A stretch of 27,015 nt of DNA from CAZNKO01 sp964573855 (GTDB taxonomy: Bacteria; Patescibacteriota; Patescibacteriia; UBA9934; GWF2-40-263): positions 1 through 27,015 of the forward strand of contig CAZNKO010000009.1 in assembly GCA_964573855.1 (NCBI GenBank), read 5' to 3'. A program made the position numbers and the translations under genes. Below are positions 6,028 to 13,588 of the stretch, piece by piece (the stretch's first letter is position 1; the number at the start of each line of letters is the position of its first letter). The notes beneath the pieces were generated by a model. It saw nothing but the letters and a program-made list of their open reading frames with translations, was not told where the DNA came from and searched no databases.

Positions 6028-6391
6028 CGGGTATGGAAGAAACAGTACGGTAGACGTCCTCGGTCATACCCGGTCGCGGGGCTACCTCTCTTGGGTGGAG
6101 AGGCCGACGTCCATACACTGGGTGGGGACAAGAGGGGTTCGACTCCCCTTGAATTTGCTGGTCCTAGTTCTCGAGGAATTTGTGAATGCGCAGAATAGGT
6201 GGGAGGCTGCTAAGCCTTGATTCCGGTCAGGGTCTCGAGCCAAAAAACCCGTGAGGCGGCCGAAAGCCCCACGGTTGAGATACCACCCTTCACAGATTGA
6301 CCCCGCAGCTTGCTCGGCCATGGAGTTGCGGCCTCAAGGATTCTTTCATGCCCAACCTTTCGGGAAGCGTGCGTCTTGCGCTTCCTTTTTT
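6028..6391 (+). ncRNA. Structured RNA (~364 nt) with 23S rRNA L1-stalk-base-like segment; family unknown
   Basis: No ORF is convincing, but the stretch has an RNA-gene layout: promoter, terminator, and ends that pair. GGGTATGGAAG (6029-6039) pairs over 11 bases with CTTTCATGCCC (6343-6353), with two G-U pairs. Inner helices include CCTCTC/GAGAGG, GGGG-TTCGACT-CCCC (a T-arm-like hairpin near 6134-6150), and CCGCAGCT (6303-6310) with AGTTGCGG (6324-6331). Bases 6192-6208 (AGAATAGGTGGGAGGCT), then GAGCC (6237-6241), then GGTTGAGATACCACCC (6273-6288) repeat in order the conserved strands of 23S rRNA helices 75-76 at the foot of the L1 stalk. GGTGG/CCACC can form helix 75. It lacks the RNase P, tmRNA and SRP signatures. 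It is either a new RNA or a remodelled 23S fragment. Confidence 0.6.
6363..6391 (+). terminator. Terminator of the structured RNA
   Basis: GGAAGCG (6363-6369) pairs with CGCTTCC (6379-6385), followed by TTTTTTC. It starts ten bases after the closing stem of the RNA. Confidence 0.82.
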
Positions 6392-6398
6392 CTTTTTC

Positions 6399-6430
6399 AA
6401 AAACCGTCCGCTGGCTGGCGGACGGTTTTT
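6399..6430. terminator. Bidirectional terminator
   Basis: AAAAACCGTCCGC (6399-6411), a six-base loop and GCGGACGGTTTTT (6418-6430). The A-tract and T-tract make it usable from both sides. It backs up the RNA gene on + and ends the pilin gene on -. Confidence 0.88.
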
Positions 6431-6435
6431 GTTTC

Positions 6436-6463
6436 TGTTCCCTCTTCCCTGTTCCCTTTCCTA
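6436..6463. repeat. Heptamer array TGTTCCC at pilin stop codon
   Basis: Units TGTTCCC, TCTTCCC, TGTTCCC, TTTCCTA. The final unit contains the pilin stop codon (CTA on +, TAG on -). Confidence 0.82.
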
Positions 6464-6943
6464 GCGTGTGAGGTTGATGACCTCGCTCAACTCTGCATCC
6501 GGAGCCGCCACGGTAATACGGTCGGCAGCATCTTGGGAAATAGTGTATCCCGTAACGTGGACAGCCTCACTTGTCCATCCCGCACCGGTGGTCGAAGGAT
6601 CAAACGGCATCTGCGAAAGATACTCGGTCACGAGACAAGGGGCAATGTCGTACTCATTCGTGGCCGGATCCGCATCGTCGTTGCGCATGGATTGCGCCAC
6701 GGCCGGAATTCCTGCCGCCTCACCCGCACAGGTGAACACGCCGTTGTTCTCGGCCATGTTTGCGCTGACGCCATTCATGATGGCATTCAGGTGCGCCCAA
6801 CGCCTCGAGTTACGAGCGAGCGAGAATTGCCGACCAGGGTTTAAAGCGGCAATCACGATACCGACCAAGATGGCAATGAGGGCCATCACGATGAGGAGTT
6901 CAAGCAGGGTAAACCCCTTTTGTCGCTTGAGAAGCGAAATCAT
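6461..6943 (-). CDS. Type IV pilin-like protein (probable major pilin)
   Basis: A 160-residue prepilin: a short basic leader ending RQKG, cleavage before FTLLELLIVMALIAILVGIVIAAL with Glu at mature position 5, and a hydrophobic helix that packs the fibre core. The C-terminal domain has two cysteines (FTCAG and APCLVTE) that could form the D-region disulfide of type IV pilins. A leader peptidase (not in this window) would process it. It is divergent from pilB and has its own extended -10 promoter and a strong terminator. Its position as a stand-alone, individually promoted gene beside the pilus motor suggests the major subunit, which is inference. It could also be a GspG-like pseudopilin. Confidence 0.85.
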   Translation of the reverse strand: MISLLKRQKGFTLLELLIVMALIAILVGIVIAALNPGRQFSLARNSRRWAHLNAIMNGVSANMAENNGVFTCAGEAAGIPAVAQSMRNDDADPATNEYDIAPCLVTEYLSQMPFDPSTTGAGWTSEAVHVTGYTISQDAADRITVAAPDAELSEVINLTR

Positions 6944-6981
6944 AAGTTAAAAGAAAAAAATTATGTGGATAGATTGCCGCT

Positions 6982-7010
6982 ATCATAGCACAAAAATAGC
7001 CTGTCAACAA
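6982..7010 (-). promoter_or_regulatory. Pilin gene promoter
   Basis: Minus strand TTGTTG (7010-7005), a 17-base spacer and TATGAT (6987-6982), with TG one base upstream of the -10. An overlapping TTGACA lies only 14 bases from the -10, so it is too close. The leader would be about 32 nt. Confidence 0.65.
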
Positions 7011-7012
7011 AC

Positions 7013-7041
7013 TGTTCGTCCACAGAGAAATCGGCTATACT
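7013..7041 (+). promoter_or_regulatory. pilB (first copy) promoter
   Basis: TATACT at 7036-7041 is a good -10. The matching -35 (TGTTCG, 7013-7018) is weak. The ATG at 7055 is 14 bases from the -10, giving an almost leaderless message. Confidence 0.5.
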
Positions 7042-7054
7042 TAGGTTACTTCTT

Positions 7055-8368
7055 ATGGCATGGAGGAGGAAAGACCCGCCCGCGCCCCCGCCTAAAAAGA
7101 CGGATAAACACGCGACGGAACAATTCGAAAAGGTGCTGGAGAGAGCCGTAAAAGATGCCCAAAGCCTGCCAGACTTGAAGGGCATCGAACGGCTCCAAAG
7201 CGCCACCATCCGCGACCTCGTGGACGGTGTTATCGTTTACGCCTACAAAGCCGGAAGCTCGGACATCCATATTGACCCATCCGAAAACGTCGTCACGATC
7301 CGGTTCCGGATCGACGGCATCCTCCACGATGTCCTGGTCCTGCCCAAAAAAAACCAGCCCATGGTCATCACGCGCATCAAAGTGCTCTCGGAGCTCCGAA
7401 CCGATGAACACCAAGCGCCGCAGGACGGACGCTTCCGCATTATCCACGAGGAGTTCCCGATCGATATCCGCGTTTCGATCATCCCGACCTTCTACGGCGA
7501 GAATATCGTGATGCGGCTCTTGGTAGGCCACGCACGGGCTTTGGCGTTGAATGACCTCGGACTCGCGGAAAAGGACCTCGCCAAAGTGGAAGAGAACATG
7601 AAAAAATCCTACGGCATGATCCTCTCGACCGGCCCAACCGGCTCTGGAAAGACCACCACGCTCTATTCCATTCTCCAGATCTTGAACACGCGCGACCGCT
7701 CCATCATCACGATTGAAGACCCGGTCGAATACGCGATCGCGGGCATCACGCAAATCCAAGTCAACACCCAAACCTCGCTCACCTTCGCCCACGGGCTCCG
7801 TTCGATCGTCCGGCAGGACCCGAACATCATCATGGTCGGCGAAATCCGCGACGAGGAAACGGCCGGGATCGCGATCAACGCGGCCATGACTGGTCACCTC
7901 CTTCTTTCCACCCTTCACACGAACGATGCAGCCGTGACCCTGCCGCGCCTTCTCGACATGGGCATCGAGCCTTTCCTTATTGCCTCGACCGTAAACATTG
8001 CGATCGGGCAAAGGCTCATTCGCAAGATCTGCCCGGACTGTGCGACCACGCGCAAGCTCACCCCGCTCGAAAAACAAAGTCTCGCCGGTCTCGTGCCAGG
8101 CCAAATTCTTTCTAAGTTTGATAAATTTGCCGAGCCGCGCGGCTGCAAGCGCTGCAATAACTCCGGCTACATCGGACGCATCGGTATTTATGAGGTGCTC
8201 GAAATGACCGAGCGTATCCGTCACATGATCATGCAGCGCGAAAACTCCGAAAAACTCCAAAAAGCGGCCATTGAGGAAGGCATGACAACCATGCTCGTGG
8301 ACGGCCTCACGAAAGCCGCGATTGGCCAGACCTCGATCGCGGAAGTGTTGCGCGTGATTCATGAGTAA
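7055..8368 (+). CDS. pilB: Type IV pilus extension ATPase, short form without MshEN domain
   Basis: Secretion-type AAA+ ATPase that drives pilin assembly. The 437-residue protein has a short basic/Pro-rich N-terminus (MAWRRKDPPAPPPKK) in place of the usual regulatory N-domains. It then has the N2 region (SSDIHIDPSENVVTIRFRIDG), Walker A GPTGSGKTTTLYS (from about residue 193), an Asp-box/Walker B stretch RQDPNIIMVGEIRDEET, a His-box HLLLSTLHTNDAA, and a four-cysteine zinc site (CPDC plus CKRC) in the C-terminal lobe. The zinc site is typical of PilB and GspE, not PilT. It is followed by pilC after a 36-base spacer holding a heptamer array, so the two probably form an operon. A second, longer pilB lies at 24807. 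Confidence 0.93.
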   Translation: MAWRRKDPPAPPPKKTDKHATEQFEKVLERAVKDAQSLPDLKGIERLQSATIRDLVDGVIVYAYKAGSSDIHIDPSENVVTIRFRIDGILHDVLVLPKKNQPMVITRIKVLSELRTDEHQAPQDGRFRIIHEEFPIDIRVSIIPTFYGENIVMRLLVGHARALALNDLGLAEKDLAKVEENMKKSYGMILSTGPTGSGKTTTLYSILQILNTRDRSIITIEDPVEYAIAGITQIQVNTQTSLTFAHGLRSIVRQDPNIIMVGEIRDEETAGIAINAAMTGHLLLSTLHTNDAAVTLPRLLDMGIEPFLIASTVNIAIGQRLIRKICPDCATTRKLTPLEKQSLAGLVPGQILSKFDKFAEPRGCKRCNNSGYIGRIGIYEVLEMTERIRHMIMQRENSEKLQKAAIEEGMTTMLVDGLTKAAIGQTSIAEVLRVIHE

Positions 8369-8397
8369 GGGAACAGGGGATGGGGGAACAGGGAACG
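8369..8397 (+). repeat. Heptamer array GGGAACA after pilB
   Basis: Units GGGAACA, GGGGATG, GGGGAACA (one extra base), GGGAACG. It starts at the base after the pilB stop codon. Confidence 0.75.
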
Positions 8398-8404
8398 TTA
8401 AGAG

Positions 8405-9616
8405 ATGCGTATGAAATTTGGAAAACGGAAAACGGAAAACGGAAAACGGGGGAAAAAGGAAAAAGAAAAAGGGGAAAGGGTTGAAGAATTTGAAGTGGAG
8501 GAGAAGGTGGAGAAAAAAAAGGAGAAAAAGACCGAGGATCCGAACACGTGGTCCACCAAGCTCCCACCCCTCTCACGCCTTTCCGGCAAAGAAAAAATTG
8601 CGTTTTTTAAATACCTCGCGGTCATGACGGAGTCCGGGCTTCCGCTCGAAAAAGGTCTCCTCGCCCTCCACGCCCAGGCGCGAAGCCAGCTCATGCATAG
8701 GATTCTCCACCGGATGCTGACCGATGTGACCTCGGGCGAGTTCCTCTCCACGAGCCTCCGAAAGATGCCGCACATTTTTGATTCAATGCTCGTGAGCTTG
8801 GTCGAGGTCGGGGAAAATTCCGGCACGCTGACCGAGACCCTGTTCCGTATCAGTGAACACCTGGAAAAATCGCGCGCGCTCGTCGGGAAGGTGCGCGGCG
8901 CCCTTCTGTACCCCATCATCGTCGTGTGCGCGACCGGCGGTATCACGGCTTATCTCCTCTTCGTCCTCCTCCCCCAACTCACCCCGCTTTTCAAAACCCT
9001 CAAGGTCGACATCCCCTGGACGACCAGGGTGGTGGTTTGGGTCTCGGAGTTCGCGATCGCGAATGCCATCTGGATTGGCCTTGGCCTTGTCCTCTTCATC
9101 ATCGGTTTTGCTCTTCTTATGCGCCTGCGCCCGTTTCGCTACGCCGTCCATCTTGTTCTCCTAAAACTCCCGATTTTTGGACCATTAAACCGGAAGGTAC
9201 AAATTACGCAGTTCTCCCGCGTCGTTGGAACCCTCGTCAAGTCCGGCATCACGGTCGTGGAGGCGTTTCAGATTGCGAGCCGCTCCCTCTCGAACCTTGT
9301 GTATCAGAAGTCGCTCGCGAGTATTGCCTCGGAACTCCAAGGCGGTGAAAGCATCTCAAGCTACCTCGAGCGTCATCGCGCGCTCTTTCCCCCTTTCATC
9401 ACGCAAATGATCACGATGGGGGAAGAAACGGGAAAATTGGATGAGAGCTTCCTCTTCATCTCCACGTTTTCCGAGCGGGAAGTCGACGATACCACGAAGA
9501 CCTTGACTACAGTGCTCGAACCCCTTCTCATGCTCTTGATCGGCGGGTTGGTCGGCTTCATCGCGATCGCGATCATCACACCGATTTATTCCCTGACGAG
9601 CGGCATCCGACGCTAA
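8405..9616 (+). CDS. pilC: Type IV pilus inner-membrane platform protein
   Basis: PilC/GspF-family protein of 403 residues that couples the ATPases to pilin assembly. Two GspF domains are clear. The first is SGKEKIAFFKYLAVMTESGLPLEKGL...LVEVGENSGTL...LEKSRALVGKVRGALLYPIIV. The second is ITQFSRVVGTLVKSGITVVEAFQIAS...FITQMITMGEETGKLDES. Membrane segments follow at YPIIVVCATGGITAYLLFVLLP, WIGLGLVLFIIGFALLM, and near the C-terminus LEPLLMLLIGGLVGFIAIAIITPIYS. The first 45 or so residues are a low-complexity Lys/Glu/Gly run. Part of it (residues about 6-14) is encoded by four copies of GGAAAAC, so the true start could be 8405 or 8411. The GspF fold itself begins near residue 57. Confidence 0.93.
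   Translation: MRMKFGKRKTENGKRGKKEKEKGERVEEFEVEEKVEKKKEKKTEDPNTWSTKLPPLSRLSGKEKIAFFKYLAVMTESGLPLEKGLLALHAQARSQLMHRILHRMLTDVTSGEFLSTSLRKMPHIFDSMLVSLVEVGENSGTLTETLFRISEHLEKSRALVGKVRGALLYPIIVVCATGGITAYLLFVLLPQLTPLFKTLKVDIPWTTRVVVWVSEFAIANAIWIGLGLVLFIIGFALLMRLRPFRYAVHLVLLKLPIFGPLNRKVQITQFSRVVGTLVKSGITVVEAFQIASRSLSNLVYQKSLASIASELQGGESISSYLERHRALFPPFITQMITMGEETGKLDESFLFISTFSEREVDDTTKTLTTVLEPLLMLLIGGLVGFIAIAIITPIYSLTSGIRR
8420..8447 (+). repeat. Perfect heptamer array GGAAAAC x4 inside pilC
   Basis: Four identical tandem 7-base units in the 5' end of pilC. The number of bases (28) is not a multiple of three, so gain or loss of one unit would shift the N-terminal frame. Confidence 0.92.
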
Positions 9617-9752
9617 GTATGCCCCGTTAGAAGTCGTATGTGTTATCCTGACATCTCACAATATCCACACGGGAGCAATAACTCTATCGGCTTATTGACA
9701 AATTGGAGAAAAAATTTTCAATTTTTTCTCCGAGACTTCTAACGGGGTATGC
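9617..9752. repeat. Palindromic element between pilC and the minor pilins
   Basis: The outer left arm GTATGCCCCGTTAGAAGTC (9617-9635) faces GACTTCTAACGGGGTATGC (9734-9752). The right arm contains the ATG of the next gene (9749). An inner perfect hairpin, GGAGAAAAAATT-ttc-AATTTTTTCTCC (9705-9731), carries a T-tract in its 3' arm and could end pilC transcription. TTGACA at 9695-9700 followed by TTCAAT at 9717 may be a promoter. Confidence 0.82.
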
Positions 9753-10198
9753 AGCGTGGTTTCACGATCGTTGAAATGACGGCCGCGGTAGCGCTCCTGA
9801 TGTTGCTCGTCGGCCTCGGCTACGTCTTTTCCTTCACGTATTTTCAAACCCAACAGCTCCGCGCCGCCGCAGACATAACCGTCTCCGAACTTCGGCAAGC
9901 CCAGACCGACAGCTTTACCCAAACCAATGATGCGGGGCACGGGGTAAAAATCTTCCCTGATCATGTCATCCGATTCCAGGGGTCAACCTATGCCACACGA
10001 AACATCAGCAAAGATATTCGGACAGACTTTCCGACCGCGTTCACTGTGTCCGGGGTTGATGAAATGACCTTCACCGTCAACACGGTGAATCCGACCGCGA
10101 GTGGCACCATCACTCTTGCGCACGATACCCTCGCCATCGACATCCTTGTATCTGCTTATGGCCTTGTCACGCAAACCGAACGGACAATCGGTGGTTGA
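9749..10198 (+). CDS. Minor prepilin, GspH/FimT-like
   Basis: A 149-residue protein with a very short leader (MQRG) before FTIVEMTAAVALLMLLVGLGYVF, with Glu at mature position 5. The following stretch, LRAAADITVSELRQAQTDSFTQT, matches the GspH/FimT pattern of a helix leading to a beta-rich domain. Minor pilins of this kind prime pilus assembly at the tip. It is first of four prepilin genes that overlap one another (40, 35 and 8 bases), a tightly coupled operon. The start codon is inside the right arm of a palindromic element. The exact subfamily is uncertain. Confidence 0.8.
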   Translation: MQRGFTIVEMTAAVALLMLLVGLGYVFSFTYFQTQQLRAAADITVSELRQAQTDSFTQTNDAGHGVKIFPDHVIRFQGSTYATRNISKDIRTDFPTAFTVSGVDEMTFTVNTVNPTASGTITLAHDTLAIDILVSAYGLVTQTERTIGG

Positions 10199-11546
10199 GG
10201 TCCTGATCGCGGTCGTGATTCTTGCGCTCCTCACGACCGCAAGTTTTGTTTTGCTCGCCACGTCTTTTTCGGAAAGCCTCTTTGCCGGACAGCGTGCCCA
10301 GGCGGAAAATCTTCTGACCGAGGGACGGGAAGCCGTGCGCCAGATCCGGGACCGACAGTTTGATCTCCTCGTTGCCGGAAGCCACGGCCTCGCACTCGTC
10401 GGGAGCACCTGGACCTTCAGTGGAACCGAGGACGTCACGGCGAGCACGTTTACGCGATCCGTCACGGTCACGTCCGTGGACGACAATACGCGTGATGTCA
10501 CGGTAGAAATCTCTTGGGAGTCCCGCCCGGGCCGTTCCATTACCGTTGACACGACAGAGCGCGTGACAAATTGGCGCGGGCTGGAAGTTTGGGGAAACTG
10601 GGGCGTGCCTCAAATCGTTGGAGCCGAAGATCTCGATCCAACCGCGGAAGGCACGGGGGTGTCACTCCTCGGATCCCATGTGTACCTGTCCGCAACCGCA
10701 AACTCGAATAGGCCGCGCCTCTATGTCTTTGATGTATCCAACCCGGCCAACCCAGTCCGAACCGATGCAGAAATAACCGCCGACGACTTTTACGGCGTCG
10801 TAACAGTGGATGAGGCGAATGTTGCCTATACGATTGGGGGACAAACGAATAATCAACTGCGCGTGTGGGACGTGTCGAATCCATCTGCGATCACGCAGGT
10901 GACCACTCGATCCCTCAACGCACTGGGGTACGTCCTCTGGATTGATGGAACGTACCTGTATGCCGGCGCCGCGAATGGATTGCGTATTTTTGACATCACG
11001 AATCCCTCGGCCCCAACCCTTGTCACGGCCTTTAATCCTGGCACGGAAGCGCGCGGGGTAACCGTTATTGATACCTATGCCTACCTCGCGACCCCGCACG
11101 ATGGTAAAGAACTTCTCATTGTGGACATCAGCAATCCCGCGAGTCCGAACGAGGTTGGAAGTTACGACCTCTCTGGAAGCGTCGATGGATTAAGCGTCGC
11201 CGCTCGCGGGAACAAACTCTATCTCGGCCGTTACAACAACTCGAGCTCGAATCCGGAAATTTACATCTTCGACCGGACGAACCCCACGGCCCCGACCCTT
11301 CTTAAATCGATTGACTATGGGGGGGATGTCAACAGTATGATCCCAGCCGGGCCGTATCTTTTCACTGCCGGAAACGTGAGCAATCGGGAATTCACGATTT
11401 ACCGTGTCACGGATCCATTAAATCCAACGATCGAGGCCTCGCTCAACATGTCAAACATCGCGACCGGTCTCGATCTGGTGGACAACACGATGTATATTTC
11501 TCTCCGCAGCAATGATGCCTTTCAAATCATCCAACCAACTCCCTAA
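10158..11546 (+). CDS. Prepilin fused to an LVIVD-repeat beta-propeller
   Basis: A 462-residue protein. The N-terminus is MALSRKPNG, then QSVVEVLIAVVILALLTTASFVLLA: a class III-like prepilin leader with cleavage after Gly and Glu at +5. Residues about 30-150 form a minor-pilin domain. From about residue 165 there are at least six LVIVD-type repeats, each with a strand ending in a D(V/I)SNP-like motif: FDVSNPANP, WDVSNPSAI, FDITNPSAP, VDISNPASP, FDRTNPTAP, YRVTDPLNP. LVIVD repeats occur in surface-exposed proteins and fold as a propeller. This would put a large binding head on a pilus subunit, probably at the tip, since such a bulky domain would not pack within a fibre. The start at 10158 is chosen for the leader. 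The longer reading from 10101 lacks one. Confidence 0.82.
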   Translation: MALSRKPNGQSVVEVLIAVVILALLTTASFVLLATSFSESLFAGQRAQAENLLTEGREAVRQIRDRQFDLLVAGSHGLALVGSTWTFSGTEDVTASTFTRSVTVTSVDDNTRDVTVEISWESRPGRSITVDTTERVTNWRGLEVWGNWGVPQIVGAEDLDPTAEGTGVSLLGSHVYLSATANSNRPRLYVFDVSNPANPVRTDAEITADDFYGVVTVDEANVAYTIGGQTNNQLRVWDVSNPSAITQVTTRSLNALGYVLWIDGTYLYAGAANGLRIFDITNPSAPTLVTAFNPGTEARGVTVIDTYAYLATPHDGKELLIVDISNPASPNEVGSYDLSGSVDGLSVAARGNKLYLGRYNNSSSNPEIYIFDRTNPTAPTLLKSIDYGGDVNSMIPAGPYLFTAGNVSNREFTIYRVTDPLNPTIEASLNMSNIATGLDLVDNTMYISLRSNDAFQIIQPTP

Positions 11547-12018
11547 GGGTTTCACCTTGATCGAAATCCTGCTCTACACCCTGCTTCTTGCCATAGGGTT
11601 GGCGGCGCTTACCTTCATCCACCTCGCGAGCCTGGAAACCCATTCCCTTGTCAGCGTCGAACAGGAGCTCCTGGAAACCCGACGTCTTACAGAACTCGCG
11701 ATCCAGACACGTGTGGCGGAAGCCACGGGAGTCACAACGCCGGCTTCGGGCAGTGCCAATCAGCTGATGATTACTTCTCAAATTCCAAGTGAAAGCCCGA
11801 CAACCTTTTCCCTCTTGAACCAGCGTCTTCAGATGCAACTGGGAGTCAATCCCGTCGTCACCATCACTCCATCCGACGTGCGGGTGACGAACTTCACGGT
11901 CACGCGCCTTTCCGGTTCCCCCCCTTCTCTTGCTATTACGATTACCTACGAGGCAGATGCGGCCAAAGCAACCGTGAATACCTCGTCTTCCTTTACCATC
12001 ACTCTCCGCTATGAATAA
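11512..12018 (+). CDS. Minor prepilin, PilW/GspJ-like
   Basis: A 168-residue protein with the leader MMPFKSSNQLPKG, then FTLIEILLYTLLLAIGLAALTFI, with Glu at +5. The soluble part is Ser/Thr-rich with predicted strands (VVTITPSDVRVTNFTVTRLSG), as in GspJ/PilW minor pilins. The start overlaps the end of the preceding gene by 35 bases, and its stop overlaps the next start (ATGAATAA), showing translational coupling. It probably forms part of the pilus tip complex with its neighbours. Confidence 0.75.
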   Translation: MMPFKSSNQLPKGFTLIEILLYTLLLAIGLAALTFIHLASLETHSLVSVEQELLETRRLTELAIQTRVAEATGVTTPASGSANQLMITSQIPSESPTTFSLLNQRLQMQLGVNPVVTITPSDVRVTNFTVTRLSGSPPSLAITITYEADAAKATVNTSSSFTITLRYE

Positions 12019-12397
12019 ACGTTCTGGATTCATTCTTGTCGTGAGTGTCTTGGTTCTTTCAACGGTGATTATTTCGATTGCTATTGCCTCAGCGTTCGGT
12101 CTTGCCGGTTCCCAAAATCGTTTTGTTGGTATTGAAACTGGCCTGGACGCCCAGGCGCTTGCCGAAAGTTGTGCAGACATTGCCCTTCTCAAACTTAAAC
12201 TCAACAATAATTACCTGGGCAATGAAGTCATAACTATAGGAAGTCAGTCCTGCACCATTCAACCCGTGATTGCGGGTCCACCAGCGGAGATTGAAACCGA
12301 AGCGACCGTGAACGGACGGCCGTATCGACTGCACATCGAAATCTCGGACTTGGCAGCGTTCACCATCAGCCAATGGCAGCGGGTGTCAGCGTTCTAG
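12011..12397 (+). CDS. PilX/GspK-like minor pilin component
   Basis: A 128-residue protein starting MNKRSG, then FILVVSVLVLSTVIISIAIASAFGLA. The leader glycine is present, but the usual Glu at mature position 5 is replaced by Val, as in GspK-like subunits that cap the fibre. Two cysteines (ESCADIA and SQSCTIQ) may form a disulfide. It is the last gene of the minor-pilin operon and ends only five bases before the converging pilT, with no visible terminator between them. It is unusually short for GspK and lacks that family's large alpha domain, so PilX-like is the safer label. Confidence 0.65.
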   Translation: MNKRSGFILVVSVLVLSTVIISIAIASAFGLAGSQNRFVGIETGLDAQALAESCADIALLKLKLNNNYLGNEVITIGSQSCTIQPVIAGPPAEIETEATVNGRPYRLHIEISDLAAFTISQWQRVSAF

Positions 12398-12402
12398 AGG
12401 AA

Positions 12403-13443
12403 TTACTTCCGCCGTGTCCGTTCTGCGACGGGGAGATAAATTTGAGCCGTTTCTTTTGTAATGAGTTTGCGATCAACGAGCTCTTGAAGGGCTCGACTCA
12501 TGGAGGTCATCCCTTCCGCCCGACTGGTTTGAACAATGGACGGGATCTGTTCCACTTTATTTTCACGAATCAAATTTGCAATGGCACTTGTATTCAGGAG
12601 CAATTCGCGCGCAGCGACCAGTCCGCCGCCCGCGCGCGGGAGAAGCTGCTGGGCAATCACAGCCCGCAAGCTCAACGAAAGTTGCTGGCGGATTTGATCC
12701 TGCTGGGGTCCGCTGAAAGAATCCACGATCCGGTGCACGGCCTGGGCCGCGGAACCCGTGTGCAGGGTCGAGAAAACAAGATGCCCGGTCTCGGCAAGCG
12801 TCAAAGCCGTCGCGATCGTTTCCGGATCACGCATCTCGCCCACCATGATCACATCCGGGTCCTGGCGGAGCGCACGACGAAGGCCCTCGAGAAATGACAA
12901 TGTATCTGTGCCAACTTCCCGCTGCTTCACGAGCCCTTTCCCTTGCGGAAAAATGTATTCGACCGGATCTTCCAAGGTCACGATGTGATACGGCTTCGTC
13001 GCATTGATGGCCTGCAAGAGAGCGGCAAGGGCCGTGGACTTTCCTGTCCCTGCTGGGCCCGTAAACAAAATAAGACCATTTCGTTCCTCCGTGAGCACCT
13101 GGATCGTCTTTGGCATGTCGATCTCTTCAAAACTTGGAATGTCCTTCCGGATGAGGCGGGCGGCAAACGCGAGGCGACCACGATCGGAATGGACATTCAC
13201 GCGAAACCGATAATCAAATTCTTCATGAGCAAAATCAAGCTCTTTTTCTTCCTCAAACCGTTTCCATCGAGCCTCCCCCGCCATTTCCCGTACGATGGTT
13301 TCCACCATCTTTGGGGTCAATGTCTTCTCTTTACTCACCACAAGTTCCCCGTCTATCCGAAACACCGGCGGGTGTCCGGAAGCCACATGGAGGTCCGAGG
13401 CTTTCCGTTTAATCGCATCTTGAAAAAGTTCACTCATGCTCAT
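12403..13443 (-). CDS. pilT: Type IV pilus retraction ATPase
   Basis: PilT hexamers depolymerise the pilus and power twitching and DNA uptake. The 346-residue protein has the N-terminal ASDLHVASGHPPVFRIDGEL motif, Walker A GPAGTGKSTALAAL (about 129-136), Walker B RQDPDVIMVGEMRDPETI and the PilT-type His-box VFSTLHTGSAAQAVHRIVD. It lacks the zinc cysteines seen in the two PilB proteins, which separates it from extension ATPases. Three starts are possible (GTG 13455, ATG 13443, ATG 13437). 13443 or 13437 fits the family, and no Shine-Dalgarno decides. It lies downstream of rnc across a palindromic element and converges on the minor pilins. Confidence 0.92.
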   Translation of the reverse strand: MSMSELFQDAIKRKASDLHVASGHPPVFRIDGELVVSKEKTLTPKMVETIVREMAGEARWKRFEEEKELDFAHEEFDYRFRVNVHSDRGRLAFAARLIRKDIPSFEEIDMPKTIQVLTEERNGLILFTGPAGTGKSTALAALLQAINATKPYHIVTLEDPVEYIFPQGKGLVKQREVGTDTLSFLEGLRRALRQDPDVIMVGEMRDPETIATALTLAETGHLVFSTLHTGSAAQAVHRIVDSFSGPQQDQIRQQLSLSLRAVIAQQLLPRAGGGLVAARELLLNTSAIANLIRENKVEQIPSIVQTSRAEGMTSMSRALQELVDRKLITKETAQIYLPVAERTRRK

Positions 13444-13444
13444 A

Positions 13445-13583
13445 CCAGGTACCACAACTTCGATAGAAACAGGGAAGCCTGTTTCTGGAGTAAAGACGCG
13501 CGGCTGTTGGGTTCATTTTGTTGATGCATAGACATTCTTGGATTAACGGACGTTGACAGAAACATCGAAGTTGTGGTCACCGG
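13445..13583. repeat. Palindromic element between rnc and pilT
   Basis: The left arm CCAGGTACCACAACTTCGAT (13445-13464) faces ATCGAAGTTGTGGTCACCGG (13564-13583), with 17 of 20 positions complementary. Just inside the left arm is a perfect hairpin AGAAACAGG-gaag-CCTGTTTCT (13465-13486). It fills the whole spacer up to the pilT start region. Confidence 0.82.
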
Positions 13584-13588
13584 GCATA

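Noticed and set aside
6100..6165. A tRNA gene around the GGGGTTCGACTCCCC hairpin
   Set aside because: The T-arm is convincing alone, but no matching D-arm, anticodon arm or 5' acceptor strand can be found.
6028..6357. RNase P RNA, tmRNA, SRP RNA or 6S RNA as the identity of the structured RNA
   Set aside because: Size and paired ends fit RNase P, but the universal P4 strands (GGAAAGTCC and ACAGAA...GGCTTA) are missing. There is no tag ORF or terminal T-arm for tmRNA and no GGAAGGAAGCAG-like loop for SRP.
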